Shown one piece after another: positions 35,414 to 44,628 of a DNA stretch of 64,000 nucleotides (position 1 is its first letter; each line of letters opens with the position of its first letter). Made by a program: the position numbers and the translations under genes. This stretch comes from Hathewaya limosa (GTDB lineage Bacteria > Bacillota > Clostridia > Clostridiales > Clostridiaceae): the NCBI RefSeq assembly GCF_030815255.1, contig NZ_JAUSWN010000014.1, positions 33,057 to 97,056 of the forward strand. The letters are read 5' to 3'. The notes under the pieces were generated by a model. The model had not been told where the DNA came from and ran no database searches. It was given only the letters and a program-made list of their open reading frames with translations.

Positions 35414-36058
35414 CTATTTATTTGATTTTTCGTAATCTGCTAAAAACTTTTGTATTCCTATGTCAGTTAATGGATGTTTTATCATTTGCATTATAACTTT
35501 ATATGGTATAGTTGCTATGTTTGATCCCGCTTTAGCAACTTCTAATACATGCATAGGTGTTCTTATACTTGCTGAAATTATTTCTGTATCTATAGCATAC
35601 ATTTCAAATATCATAGCTATATCTTCTATTATTTGTAATCCACCATTTCCGATATCATCTAATCTTCCTACAAATGGACTTACAAAAGATGCTCCAGCCT
35701 TAGCTGCAAGTAATGCTTGTTGAGCTGAGAATATTAATGTTACATTAGTTCTTATACCCTCTTTAGCCAATATACTTACTGCTTTTAATCCCTCTTCACA
35801 CATAGGTATTTTTATTACTATATTTTTATGTAGTTTTACAAGTTCTCTTGCCTCTTCAACCATTTTTTCAGCTTCTAAACTTATAACCTCTGCTGATATA
35901 GGTCCATCAACAATTGAACATATTTCTTCGATTACTTCCTTTAGATCTCTTCCTTCTTTAGCAATTAAAGATGGATTTGTTGTTACACCATCTAAAATTC
36001 CTAAAGCTGCCGCTTTTTTAATTTCTTCTACATTAGCTGTATCTATAAATATTTTCAT
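35414..36058 (-). CDS. fsa: Transaldolase, small (Fsa/TalC) type
   Basis: A 214-residue class I aldolase-fold enzyme starting MKIFIDTANVEEIKKA, with GVTTNPSLIAKEG near 25-37, the Schiff-base lysine in VIKIPM (Lys83) and SPFVGRLDDIGNGG. It moves a dihydroxyacetone unit between sugar phosphates in the non-oxidative pentose phosphate pathway. Small members act as transaldolase or fructose-6-phosphate aldolase; sequence alone does not settle which. Single gene with AGGAGG before the ATG. Confidence 0.93.
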   Translation of the reverse strand: MKIFIDTANVEEIKKAAALGILDGVTTNPSLIAKEGRDLKEVIEEICSIVDGPISAEVISLEAEKMVEEARELVKLHKNIVIKIPMCEEGLKAVSILAKEGIRTNVTLIFSAQQALLAAKAGASFVSPFVGRLDDIGNGGLQIIEDIAMIFEMYAIDTEIISASIRTPMHVLEVAKAGSNIATIPYKVIMQMIKHPLTDIGIQKFLADYEKSNK

Positions 36059-36392
36059 TATAAAAACCTCCTAGTAATTTCTCTATAATTTAATATACCA
36101 TGTATTACGTTTTAATACCATTGCATTTTTCCCTTTAATATGCCGATTTTAATGCATAATTATTCTACTATTTAATTAATTATGTATTCTTTTAAAATTT
36201 GTTATAAATGTAAATGTATATTATTTTTTATAGCTGTCAAAAATATAATTAAATGTATTTTTACAAATATTATGTTTAATTACATAATATTTAATATTTT
36301 TGTTAATATACTTTATTAATACTCAACTTATGATCTTTATATTATGTATTAAATTAGCAATTTCTATTCTTTGTAAATTTAAATTTTTCTTG

Positions 36393-36401
36393 TTTTCGAC
36401 A
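36393..36401. promoter_or_regulatory. Candidate Spo0A box
   Basis: TTTTCGACA, the reverse complement of TGTCGAAAA, contains the exact seven-base Spo0A core TGTCGAA. It is about 150 bases upstream of the abrB -35 site. A weaker match, AAGTCGAAT, is in the leader near 36683-36691. abrB is a classic Spo0A target in bacilli. Confidence 0.45.
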
Positions 36402-36553
36402 TTAAACAGGTATTAAGTTCAATTATTGATAAAGATTAATTAACATTTTTTTCTATATATTTAATTCAATAAGCCTTATAAAATGTACTGAAAACCTAAA
36501 TAAATCAATACTTTCAGATATTATTCAATTTTAACAATATTTAAAAATAATTA

Positions 36554-36582
36554 TTGACATTTGTATTATTTGGTAGTATATT
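36554..36582 (+). promoter_or_regulatory. Promoter of abrB
   Basis: TTGACA (36554-36559), 17 bases, TATATT (36577-36582): nearly perfect sigma-A promoter. The transcript would start near 36590. Confidence 0.75.
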
Positions 36583-36730
36583 AACTATAGATGGAATTTT
36601 GAATGTTATTTGTAACTTAATCAAATATTAATCAAATAAATATATTGATAATACATGTCAAATTTATAATTAAATTATTATGTTAAGTCGAATTTTGTTA
36701 TTATGAATTCGTAAAGGAGGATATTTTAAA

Positions 36731-36976
36731 ATGAAATCAACAGGTGTAGTAAGAAGAGTGGATGAATTAGGAAGAATAGTTATTCCTATAGAATTAAGAA
36801 GAACTTTAGATATAGCTGAAAAAGATGCTCTTGAAATTTATGTAGATGGTGAACAAATTATATTAAAGAAATATGAACCAGCTTGTATCTTCTGTGGAGA
36901 TGCTAGAGATGTTTTAAATTATAAAGGCAAAAACATTTGTCAAAATTGTTTGAATGATTTAAAAACTGAAAAATAA
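36731..36976 (+). CDS. abrB: AbrB-family transition-state regulator with zinc ribbon
   Basis: An 81-residue DNA-binding protein. Residues 1-50 are the swapped-hairpin AbrB domain (STGVVRRVDELGRIVIPIELRRTLDI). The C-terminus carries CxxC pairs at Cys52/Cys55 and Cys69/Cys72, a probable zinc ribbon found in clostridial AbrB. It represses stationary-phase genes during growth. It follows rsmI and trmN6 in the same order as in Bacillus subtilis, though here on the opposite strand and with an NlpC/P60 gene between. AAAGGAGGAT precedes the ATG. Confidence 0.94.
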   Translation: MKSTGVVRRVDELGRIVIPIELRRTLDIAEKDALEIYVDGEQIILKKYEPACIFCGDARDVLNYKGKNICQNCLNDLKTEK

Positions 36977-36987
36977 TTTTAATAAAA

Positions 36988-37020
36988 TAAAAAGCACACT
37001 CATAAATTAAGTGTGCTTTT
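36988..37020 (+). terminator. Terminator of abrB
   Basis: AAAAAGCACACT pairs exactly with AGTGTGCTTTTT, followed by TATTTTTTA. Confidence 0.92.
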
Positions 37021-37034
37021 TATTTTTTATAAAA

Positions 37035-37088
37035 AGGTTCCATATATTCTCCTTTCAATAAGTAAACTTATAAGAATACATGGAACCT
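37035..37088 (-). terminator. Terminator of the NlpC/P60 gene
   Basis: AGGTTCCATATATTCT (37035-37050) pairs with AGAATACATGGAACCT (37073-37088) with one mismatch; CCTTTTTAT follows on the minus strand. Confidence 0.8.
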
Positions 37089-37153
37089 CTAACCCTTTTC
37101 TCTTTTCCCTAAACCAAATAAAAAAGTTATTTTAAATTTAATAAGCTTGTCTA

Positions 37154-38365
37154 TTATCTAATTCTTCTTCCACCACAATAATCTCGTCTGCTTGAAAGTG
37201 AAGATACCTTTACAACATCACCAGTTCTTGGTGCATGAATATAACATCCATCTCCAACATACATACCAACGTGATGTGGTGAACCTGCTGAACCAAAGAA
37301 TACTAAATCTCCTGGTTCTAATTGGTCTCTTGAAACCGCCGTTCCTCTATTAACTTGTTCATATGTTGTTCTTGGTAAACTAACTCCTAATTGAGCATAA
37401 GCATATTGAACAAGACCAGAACAATCAAATCCACCTGGTGATGTTCCGCCCCATAGATATGGAGTACCTAAATATCTGCTTGCAATGGCTACGGCAGCAT
37501 TTCCCATACCTGATGATGGAACCTTTATAGAACTACCTCCACTGCTATTTCCTCTTGATGGAGTATTACTTGATGAAGATGCAGCAGCTGCCTCTTGTCT
37601 TATTCTTTCTATGTTATTTTTAGCAGAATTTATTTGTCTTTCACTTTCTTCAATTCTTTCTCTAAATCCTGCTATAGTATTAGCATATTGATCTCTCTTA
37701 GCTTGAGCTTCTTTTATTAATCCATCTTGAACTGATTTTGATTTTTCAACTTCTTTTAAATCTGACTCTATTTGAGCCTTTAAAGCTAAAGTTTCCTTCT
37801 TTTCCTGCTCTAACTTATTCTTTCTATCAGTTATTTCTACTTGTTTTTGTTTTATTTCTGTAACAATCTTTTTATCATGATTTGAAATTGCTCTTAATGT
37901 TTCAATTCTTGATATAAAATCATGTAAACCTTTAGAGTTAAATATTATTTCTAAATAACTATCTGTCCCATTCATATAAAGACTTCTTGCTCTTTTAGAA
38001 AAAATATCCTTTTCTGCCTTCATATCGGCTTCTGCTTTATCTAACTCTAATTGAGATTTTGTAATATTTTCATTTGTTTCATCTATCTTTTTATTGGCAT
38101 TTTGAATCTTATATTGCATATCACCAATTTTATTATCTAATTTTTCTATTTCACTTTGGATCTTTTGAACTTCAGCCTCTGCTTTTTCATATAGAGGTCT
38201 GTTTTTCTCCATTTCCTCTTTATTTTTATTAATTTTCTGTTGTTGTTCATTAATTATATTTTTTTGTTCATTCACCCTGCCATTACTTGGCGTTGCAAAA
38301 ACTGGTATAGTTATAGACGACGCTATGGCAACAGCTACCAAAAGTGATGTAACTTTTTTATGCAC
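37154..38365 (-). CDS. Secreted peptidoglycan hydrolase with coiled coil and NlpC/P60 domain
   Basis: A 403-residue exported protein. Signal peptide 1-25 ends at VFA. Residues about 30-255 form a long coiled coil, as in CwlO and PcsB. A Ser/Gly-rich linker follows, then an NlpC/P60 domain (about 285-403) with the catalytic cysteine in FDCSGL, a histidine in HHVGMYVG and another in YIHAPRTG. It cuts peptide stems in the wall; the coiled coil of CwlO/PcsB is activated by the FtsEX complex, which suggests the same here. Between abrB and rsmI, own terminator. Confidence 0.92.
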   Translation of the reverse strand: MHKKVTSLLVAVAIASSITIPVFATPSNGRVNEQKNIINEQQQKINKNKEEMEKNRPLYEKAEAEVQKIQSEIEKLDNKIGDMQYKIQNANKKIDETNENITKSQLELDKAEADMKAEKDIFSKRARSLYMNGTDSYLEIIFNSKGLHDFISRIETLRAISNHDKKIVTEIKQKQVEITDRKNKLEQEKKETLALKAQIESDLKEVEKSKSVQDGLIKEAQAKRDQYANTIAGFRERIEESERQINSAKNNIERIRQEAAAASSSSNTPSRGNSSGGSSIKVPSSGMGNAAVAIASRYLGTPYLWGGTSPGGFDCSGLVQYAYAQLGVSLPRTTYEQVNRGTAVSRDQLEPGDLVFFGSAGSPHHVGMYVGDGCYIHAPRTGDVVKVSSLSSRRDYCGGRRIR

Positions 38366-38501
38366 CCTGATCCCTCCTATTTTATTACTGAAATTATATA
38401 AACCTGCTTTTATTATACCATTTAATTAAAAAAAATCATAGTTTTATGAAGTAATTTAAAAAAATTTCTATTTTTTTTGGTATATATTTTCATATTTTGC
38501 C

Positions 38502-39341
38502 TTAAATATCTATAGAAAATTTATAAACTTCACTTTTAGGTATACCTCTTTCTTTTGCTACCATTTTTATCGCGTCCTTTTTTGAAATTCCTTCATTAAT
38601 ATATTTCATTATATGTTCTTCTATACTTAGCTCATCCCATTTGGCTTTTTCTTCTTCTATTATTTCTTCTTCACTTTTTCCACTTACAATCATAACATAT
38701 TCACCCCTAGGATCATGCTCATTGTAATATTCTATAACATCTTCTAATGAATATCTTAATATTTCCTCATGCAATTTAGTAATTTCTCTGCATAATGCAA
38801 CTTTTCTATTACCTAAAACATCATATATACCCTTTAGTGTATTTTTTATTCTATGAGGAGCCTCATAAAATATTAAGGTTTCCCTTCTATCCTTTAAATC
38901 TTCTAGAACCTTTTTACGATCTCTATTCTCTCTCGGTAAAAAACCTTTAAAAATAAATGAAGTTGTATCCAATCCAGAATACACTAAAGCAGTAGTTATT
39001 GCTGTAGCCCCTGGAAGAACTTCAAATCCTATTCCCTCTTCTATACATTTACACACTATAACACTTCCTGGATCTGATATTCCCGGTGTCCCAGCATCCG
39101 TAACTATAGCAATATCATTTCCTTGCTTTAATAACTCTATAATATTTTCACTTTTACCTTGTTCATTATGTTTATGATAACTAATCAATGATTTTTTAAT
39201 ATCAAAATGATTTAATAATTTTAATGTTACTCTTGTATCCTCACTTGCTATAATATCTACATTTTTTAATACCTCTAAAGCTCTTAAAGTAATATCTTTT
39301 AAATTTCCTATTGGTGTTGGAACTAAATATAACTTACCCAT
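38502..39341 (-). CDS. rsmI: 16S rRNA 2'-O-ribose methyltransferase (C1402)
   Basis: Methylates the ribose of C1402 in the decoding centre of 16S rRNA using S-adenosylmethionine. The 279 residues begin GKLYLVPTPIGNLKDITLRAL and include SEDTR, TDAGTPGISDPG and FYEAPHRI, all typical of the SpoU-unrelated tetrapyrrole-methylase fold. It overlaps the end of trmN6 by eight bases, so the two are coupled. The pair is conserved in Firmicutes. Confidence 0.96.
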   Translation of the reverse strand: MGKLYLVPTPIGNLKDITLRALEVLKNVDIIASEDTRVTLKLLNHFDIKKSLISYHKHNEQGKSENIIELLKQGNDIAIVTDAGTPGISDPGSVIVCKCIEEGIGFEVLPGATAITTALVYSGLDTTSFIFKGFLPRENRDRKKVLEDLKDRRETLIFYEAPHRIKNTLKGIYDVLGNRKVALCREITKLHEEILRYSLEDVIEYYNEHDPRGEYVMIVSGKSEEEIIEEEKAKWDELSIEEHIMKYINEGISKKDAIKMVAKERGIPKSEVYKFSIDI

Positions 39342-40092
39342 TTTGCTTCTCCTTTCTGTGAGAATTATATATCTCTTCTATTTCCTTTGTATAACTTCCA
39401 TCTTCATTATGTACATATAATGGATCTTCCCATTTAAAAAACTTGCCACCATCTCTTTGGCCTTCTATTAAAACTATATTAGGTGCTTTATTAGCACTAG
39501 GATGTATCATTCTAATTCTTTTTGGTTCTAACTTATGTTGTCTCATTAAAGTTAATATATCTACAAGTCGTTCTGGTCTATGAACCATGTAGAACCTTCC
39601 CCTATCTTTTAATAGTGTCTTGGCACTGATTATAACATCTTCTAAATTACAACAGATTTCATGTCTGGCAATTGCCATTTTATCTTCTGGATTAACTATA
39701 CCCGCATTTCTTAATTTATATGGTGGATTAACGGTTACTACATCAACCTTACCCATAGACTTTATATACTTTAAATTTGTAAGATCCTCATTAACAAATT
39801 TTATTCTCTCTTCTAAATTATTTAATTTTGATGTTCTTTTTGCCATTTCAACCATATCTTCTTGTATTTCAATTCCTGTAACACTACTACACTCTGTTTT
39901 TCCAGCTAATATAAATGGAATAATTCCGGTTCCCGAACATAAATCTACTACATTATGATTTTTTTTCACATTTGCAAAATTAGCTAGTAAAACAGCATCT
40001 ACTCCAAATCTAAATCCATCTTTTTTTTGAATTACTTTTATACCTTTTAATTGCAAATCATCTAACGTCTCATCATTTTTTAAAAATTCCAT
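39334..40092 (-). CDS. trmN6: tRNA1(Val) adenine-37 N6-methyltransferase family
   Basis: A 252-residue class I methyltransferase with VDLCSGTGIIPF (SAM site, about 43-54) and NPPY (about 124-127), the motif of N6-adenine methylation. It is homologous to YfiC/YabB, which modifies A37 of tRNA1(Val). It is first in the pair with rsmI. Family assignment is firm; target nucleoside is by homology. Confidence 0.9.
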   Translation of the reverse strand: MEFLKNDETLDDLQLKGIKVIQKKDGFRFGVDAVLLANFANVKKNHNVVDLCSGTGIIPFILAGKTECSSVTGIEIQEDMVEMAKRTSKLNNLEERIKFVNEDLTNLKYIKSMGKVDVVTVNPPYKLRNAGIVNPEDKMAIARHEICCNLEDVIISAKTLLKDRGRFYMVHRPERLVDILTLMRQHKLEPKRIRMIHPSANKAPNIVLIEGQRDGGKFFKWEDPLYVHNEDGSYTKEIEEIYNSHRKEKQNG

Positions 40093-40150
40093 AGTAATCC
40101 TCTCTATTAAGTATTCTCTTTTAACAATCTTATCTTATATTTTAACATAA

Positions 40151-40221
40151 AAAAAGGAGATTTTAAAAACAACATGCACAAGCTAACCTAACATATGCAT
40201 TACCATTGATATCTCCTTTTT
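40151..40221 (-). terminator. Terminator of the chemoreceptor gene with a large loop
   Basis: AAAAAGGAGAT and ATCTCCTTTTT pair exactly across 49 bases, and the loop holds a second small hairpin (TGCA...TGCA). T7 follows on the minus strand. It could also end the trmN6-side transcript from the plus side. Confidence 0.75.
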
Positions 40222-40240
40222 ACTTAACTATTTATATATT

Positions 40241-42313
40241 TTATCTAATTTTAAACTTATTAACCATGCTTTCTAAAGAATCACTCACAGATTCTAAATT
40301 TTCACATGTATTTACTACCTCATCTAACGATGCACTTTGTTCCTCTACCGAAGAATTTAATTCTTCCATAGAACTTGAAAATTCTTCTGTTATTGATGCA
40401 ATATTTTCAATGTAATTCACTACATTTTCCTTTACCTGAGATATTCCCTTAACTTTTAACAATAGTTGATTAATTTTATCATCCACTACTTTTTCCGTAT
40501 TTTCTATTATATTAAAAGAATTTTTTACTTCTTCAACTGCATATTTTGAATCTTCTAAGGATACATTTCCTTTTTCCATATTATCCTTAATACTTATTAT
40601 TTGATTTTCTATTTCTTCCATAATTTTTTTAATTTTATCTGTAGATTCATGTGTTTGATCTGATAGTTTCTTTATCTCTTCTGCAACAACTCTAAAACCT
40701 TTTCCATCTTCCCCGGCTCTTGCAGCTTCAATTGCAGCATTTAAAGATAATAATTTTGTTTGTTTTGTGACTTGCTCTATTACTATTACTACATCCTTAA
40801 TAAATTTAGACTTACTTAATAGTATATTTACTTCTTGATTCAGTTGTTTAAACACTTCTCCACTAATATCAAATTTAAATACTAAATCTTTTACTGAGTC
40901 TTTTCCTTTTGTATTAGCACCTTTTATTTCATTAGAAGATTTTTCAACACTTTCTGTATCTTGAATCATATCATCCAAGTCTTTAGATAACACTTCTAAT
41001 TTTTCAACTCCCTCGTGTGCCATTTGTGATTGTTTTTGAGTACCTATACTTAATTCCTGTATAGTAGCACTAGTTTGTAATAATGATGAACTCATATCAC
41101 CTATAATTATGTTAACTTCTGCAGCACTTTTATTGGTAATATTTGTTTCATCCTTTATCTTCAATATAATTTCTCTAAGTTCCTTACTAAAATTATCTAA
41201 AGCCGTATTTATTTCTCCTATTTCATCTTTATTCTTAACCTTATACTTATCTTGTATTTCTTCAGTAAGATCCAATCTTGCTCTAACATTTATGTATTTT
41301 GTCATCTTTTCAATAGGATCTGATAACTTTTTAGAAGAATATAATGATGCAATGACGGTTAGTATTATACAAACTATATCTGCAACAATAATTGCACCGA
41401 TTAAACTTCTTACTGGCTTAAATACTTCTCGTTTATCTACACTAGCCATAAAAATATATCCGTTATTTAATTTATTATAACAATTTAGATACTTTTTACT
41501 TCCTTCGTTGATTTCATAAAAACCATTTTTATTTTGTTTTATATCATTACAAATATTCTTTAATACTCCTCCCCATGAAGTTGCAAGATTGTCTTTAATA
41601 GTAAATTTCTCATGTATTATAAAATTTAACTTTCTATTTAAGAGATAAGCAGTTCCACTATCATATAACTTTGTGCCTCTAACTATTTGTTTAAAGTTAT
41701 TAAAATCCACATCTATACCTATTACTGCTAAAATTTTATTTTCTTTAATGATTGGTTTTAAATATGATATAACATCCTTATTGGTATCCTTTTCAAAATA
41801 AGGATCTGTCCAATATCCTTTTCCTTTTTCTATAGTCTCATAAAACCAGTTCATGTTTTTATCACTTTTATTAAACTCATTTAATGATGTAACCTCTTTA
41901 TCTAATTCTACTTTATCTTTATCCTTAAAATATGATACTTCATATACATCTTTAGTTACTTGTGGATTAAATGTAGCATATATATTCATAGCCCAAGGTG
42001 TATTTTTTATCTGTGATTTAGTTACCTTCCTTAAAATATCCATACAGTTATTCATATATTTTTTATCAGTTATTTTGTTCATATCTACTGAACTTCCAAT
42101 TACATCATTAATATTATCAATACATTTTTCAAGGTTATTAAAATTTTCTTGTAATTCCATTGATTTATTATCAACTAAAGTACTCATATACTTCTTAGAT
42201 TCATCTGCTATAATTACTTTACTGTAAATAACCGCTATAATTGTAAGAACCATTGATAATGCTAGGCTACTAGTTATAAGCATTGCAGTTATTCTATTTT
42301 TAATTTTCTTCAT
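40241..42313 (-). CDS. Methyl-accepting chemotaxis protein with Cache sensor domain
   Basis: A 690-residue receptor. First membrane segment at about 10-32, outside sensor domain 33-305 of the dCache type (NMNWFYETIEKGKGYWTDPYF and VIGIDVDF are typical), second membrane segment about 306-326, HAMP about 328-390, and the signalling domain with LLSLNAAIEAARAGEDGKGFRVVAEEI near its hairpin tip. Its C-terminus lacks an NWETF-type CheR tether. It reports an outside small molecule to CheA; the ligand cannot be inferred. Single gene with its own terminator. Confidence 0.94.
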   Translation of the reverse strand: MKKIKNRITAMLITSSLALSMVLTIIAVIYSKVIIADESKKYMSTLVDNKSMELQENFNNLEKCIDNINDVIGSSVDMNKITDKKYMNNCMDILRKVTKSQIKNTPWAMNIYATFNPQVTKDVYEVSYFKDKDKVELDKEVTSLNEFNKSDKNMNWFYETIEKGKGYWTDPYFEKDTNKDVISYLKPIIKENKILAVIGIDVDFNNFKQIVRGTKLYDSGTAYLLNRKLNFIIHEKFTIKDNLATSWGGVLKNICNDIKQNKNGFYEINEGSKKYLNCYNKLNNGYIFMASVDKREVFKPVRSLIGAIIVADIVCIILTVIASLYSSKKLSDPIEKMTKYINVRARLDLTEEIQDKYKVKNKDEIGEINTALDNFSKELREIILKIKDETNITNKSAAEVNIIIGDMSSSLLQTSATIQELSIGTQKQSQMAHEGVEKLEVLSKDLDDMIQDTESVEKSSNEIKGANTKGKDSVKDLVFKFDISGEVFKQLNQEVNILLSKSKFIKDVVIVIEQVTKQTKLLSLNAAIEAARAGEDGKGFRVVAEEIKKLSDQTHESTDKIKKIMEEIENQIISIKDNMEKGNVSLEDSKYAVEEVKNSFNIIENTEKVVDDKINQLLLKVKGISQVKENVVNYIENIASITEEFSSSMEELNSSVEEQSASLDEVVNTCENLESVSDSLESMVNKFKIR

Positions 42314-42354
42314 ATGTTAATCCTCCCATATTTAGATATGCTTAGAGAAAAAAC

Positions 42355-42388
42355 TACCCTTGATAAAACACCTAAGTTATCAAGGGTA
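42355..42388 (-). terminator. Terminator of the TetR-MMPL operon
   Basis: TACCCTTGATAA pairs exactly with TTATCAAGGGTA around 10 bases; GTTTTTTC follows on the minus strand. 28 bases past the last gene of the operon. Confidence 0.9.
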
Positions 42389-42415
42389 TAAAAATCGTTA
42401 TCTTATTTCTCCATA

Positions 42416-44602
42416 TTATTTTCCACTAAAAAAGTTTTTTATTTTTTGAACAAAGGTTACTTTTTCTTCTTTTTTAACTTCTTTCTTTTCTACCTTTGGT
42501 TTCTCTATTTCATCTGTTTTCATTATGAATTTTACAGAACCATCCATATTTTTATCTATACCTGTAAATGTTTTATAATCCTCTGAAAGTTTTACTACTT
42601 CGTCTTTAGTAGCGATTAATTCATCAACATCTTCTATTTTTGTTCCAACCTTATCATCTATTTTATTTACACCTTCATCTTGGAATTTTTTCATTCCCTC
42701 TTTAAGTTCATTAGTTTTATCTGCTAATGTACCAGTAGCATCTTTTAATGCACTTGTACCTGAATATATTTTTGTTGAGCCAGCTTTTAAATCATTTGAA
42801 CCTTTATATAGTACACCCAAACCTTCATTTAATTTTATAGCTCCATCATTTAAAGCTTTTGAACCATCCCCCAATTTTTTAGAAGCTACTTCAAGTTTAC
42901 CTAATTTACCTTGAACTTCTCCTTTTTTACTTACTACACCTTGAACACCATCATTAACTTTCTTTGCACCTTCTGCAAGTTTTTGAGTTTTTTCTGGTAA
43001 TCCATTAGTTTTTTCATCTAATTGCTTTAATCCAGCACTTAATCTCTCTGTTCCTGGTTTTAGTTTATTAGCACCTTTTTTTAATTCACCTATTCCAGCC
43101 TGAATTTGAGCCTTTCCTTCTTCTGGATTTATCTTATTGATTATTGCTTGTTGCTCATCAATAATTTTTTTATCCTTTTGAAGTAACCCTATAGTTTGTA
43201 ATAGTTTTTGGCCTGCTACACTTGATTTTAATTGTCCTAATAATTGTTGTCCTTCAGCAGTACTTTGTAATGCTTGTAAGTTTTGTTCCATAATCTTCAT
43301 ATCTTGCATAACTGGTTCAATATTTTTCTTTACATGTCCAATTACTTGTTGTTGCTGATTTAACTTACCTACTACTTGTTCTTCAAATTTATTTAATCCT
43401 GTAATAAGTTGTCCAACGCCTGAATCAATCATTAATGACCCTTTAGCACTTTGTGATATACCACCCTTTAATTTAGGCATCTGTGTAGCAAGTTGAGTAT
43501 TTGCATTAGCTACTTGTGAAGTTCCATTAGAAAGTTGTTGTACCTTATTCATATATTCCGGAACTTTTCCTTTCATAGTATTAACTTCTGTTACTAACTG
43601 GCCTATACCACCTGCTAATTCTCCTGATCCATTTCTAAGTGCCAAGGAACCATCATACAACTGTTTTGAGCCGGAATTAAGTTTATTGATACCAGTATCC
43701 AATTGTGAATATCCTGAATGAAGAATCCCTACTTTGTCATGTAAAAGTTTTGTAGCATCACCTAGTTTAGAACTTCCATCAACAAGTTTATTAGATGCAT
43801 CTTTTAATTTCTTTATTCCATCAGTTAATTCTTCTATATTTTCTGCCTTTTTAAATTCTGTTAATTCCTCTGGTAATTTAGGTGTTGCTGTAACCATGAT
43901 TGGACCCATTTCAAAGTCTTTTACATCACATGTTACTTCTAAGGTATCTTTTAATTCTATACCCATGTCATTTTTATCGTCCAACCCTAAACTTTCCTTC
44001 ATACCTGGTAATGATATAAATGTAACCACTTGATTATTTCCATCTGCCATTACTTCACCTGTATTTACCTTTAAATTAGTAAACTTTTCTAAAGGTAAAT
44101 TTATTATAGATGCTGCTGCAAATGGTGTATAGATTGTTTTTTCTTTCCCCTTAACTGTAACCTTATGTGAATCTTTATTTATAATTTGGAGTTTAATTTT
44201 TAATTTTCCTGATTTACCAACTACATCTTTAGGATTTACTTCTTTTCCATCTAAGATATAAGTAAGTTTAACTTCTAATGGTAATTGTTTTGTAGTCTTT
44301 CCTTGATAATATATGTCATTTTTATCTGATTTCCAAGTTATATTTTCTCCATTAATTTCTGGTTTTTCATCGCCTTTAATATTAACTATATCCTTTAATT
44401 CTGACTTGTCCTTAATTTCTACATTAGTTTTATCTGAGTGTAACCATTCACTTACTATTTGATCTTTAACCTTTCCTTCTTCTGATAAAGTAACATAAAC
44501 TGATTCATCTTTATTTAAAGTATCTACAGCATAGACCATTTGTCCTCCTGCCATAGTTCCTAATATAACCAAACTTACAACTCTTTTTGACATCTTATTC
44601 AT
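42416..44602 (-). CDS. Secreted repeat protein of the YhgE-like coiled type, MMPL partner
   Basis: A 728-residue protein with a signal peptide (1-25, ending VYA), no clear C-terminal sorting signal, and a basic amphipathic tail KIKNFFSGK. Residues 30-250 form a beta-rich domain. Residues about 255-650 hold many heptad-like repeats with L..G...L..G spacing (for example KLVDGSSKLGDATKLL, KLGDGSKALNDGAIKL), as in the middle of YhgE/Pip proteins. It lies 26 bases after the MMPL gene. A long rod outside the membrane that works with the MMPL pump is the best guess; no direct evidence of function. Confidence 0.75.
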   Translation of the reverse strand: MNKMSKRVVSLVILGTMAGGQMVYAVDTLNKDESVYVTLSEEGKVKDQIVSEWLHSDKTNVEIKDKSELKDIVNIKGDEKPEINGENITWKSDKNDIYYQGKTTKQLPLEVKLTYILDGKEVNPKDVVGKSGKLKIKLQIINKDSHKVTVKGKEKTIYTPFAAASIINLPLEKFTNLKVNTGEVMADGNNQVVTFISLPGMKESLGLDDKNDMGIELKDTLEVTCDVKDFEMGPIMVTATPKLPEELTEFKKAENIEELTDGIKKLKDASNKLVDGSSKLGDATKLLHDKVGILHSGYSQLDTGINKLNSGSKQLYDGSLALRNGSGELAGGIGQLVTEVNTMKGKVPEYMNKVQQLSNGTSQVANANTQLATQMPKLKGGISQSAKGSLMIDSGVGQLITGLNKFEEQVVGKLNQQQQVIGHVKKNIEPVMQDMKIMEQNLQALQSTAEGQQLLGQLKSSVAGQKLLQTIGLLQKDKKIIDEQQAIINKINPEEGKAQIQAGIGELKKGANKLKPGTERLSAGLKQLDEKTNGLPEKTQKLAEGAKKVNDGVQGVVSKKGEVQGKLGKLEVASKKLGDGSKALNDGAIKLNEGLGVLYKGSNDLKAGSTKIYSGTSALKDATGTLADKTNELKEGMKKFQDEGVNKIDDKVGTKIEDVDELIATKDEVVKLSEDYKTFTGIDKNMDGSVKFIMKTDEIEKPKVEKKEVKKEEKVTFVQKIKNFFSGK

Positions 44603-44628
44603 TTAAACACATCTCCTCTTCAAATTAA

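Larger units (their letters stand above)
36059..36730. other. Promoter region of abrB
   Basis: A 670-base non-coding, very AT-rich region. It holds a Spo0A-box-like site at 36393-36401, a sigma-A promoter at 36554-36582 and a leader of about 140 bases ending in AAAGGAGGAT. Nothing else is recognised. Confidence 0.6.
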
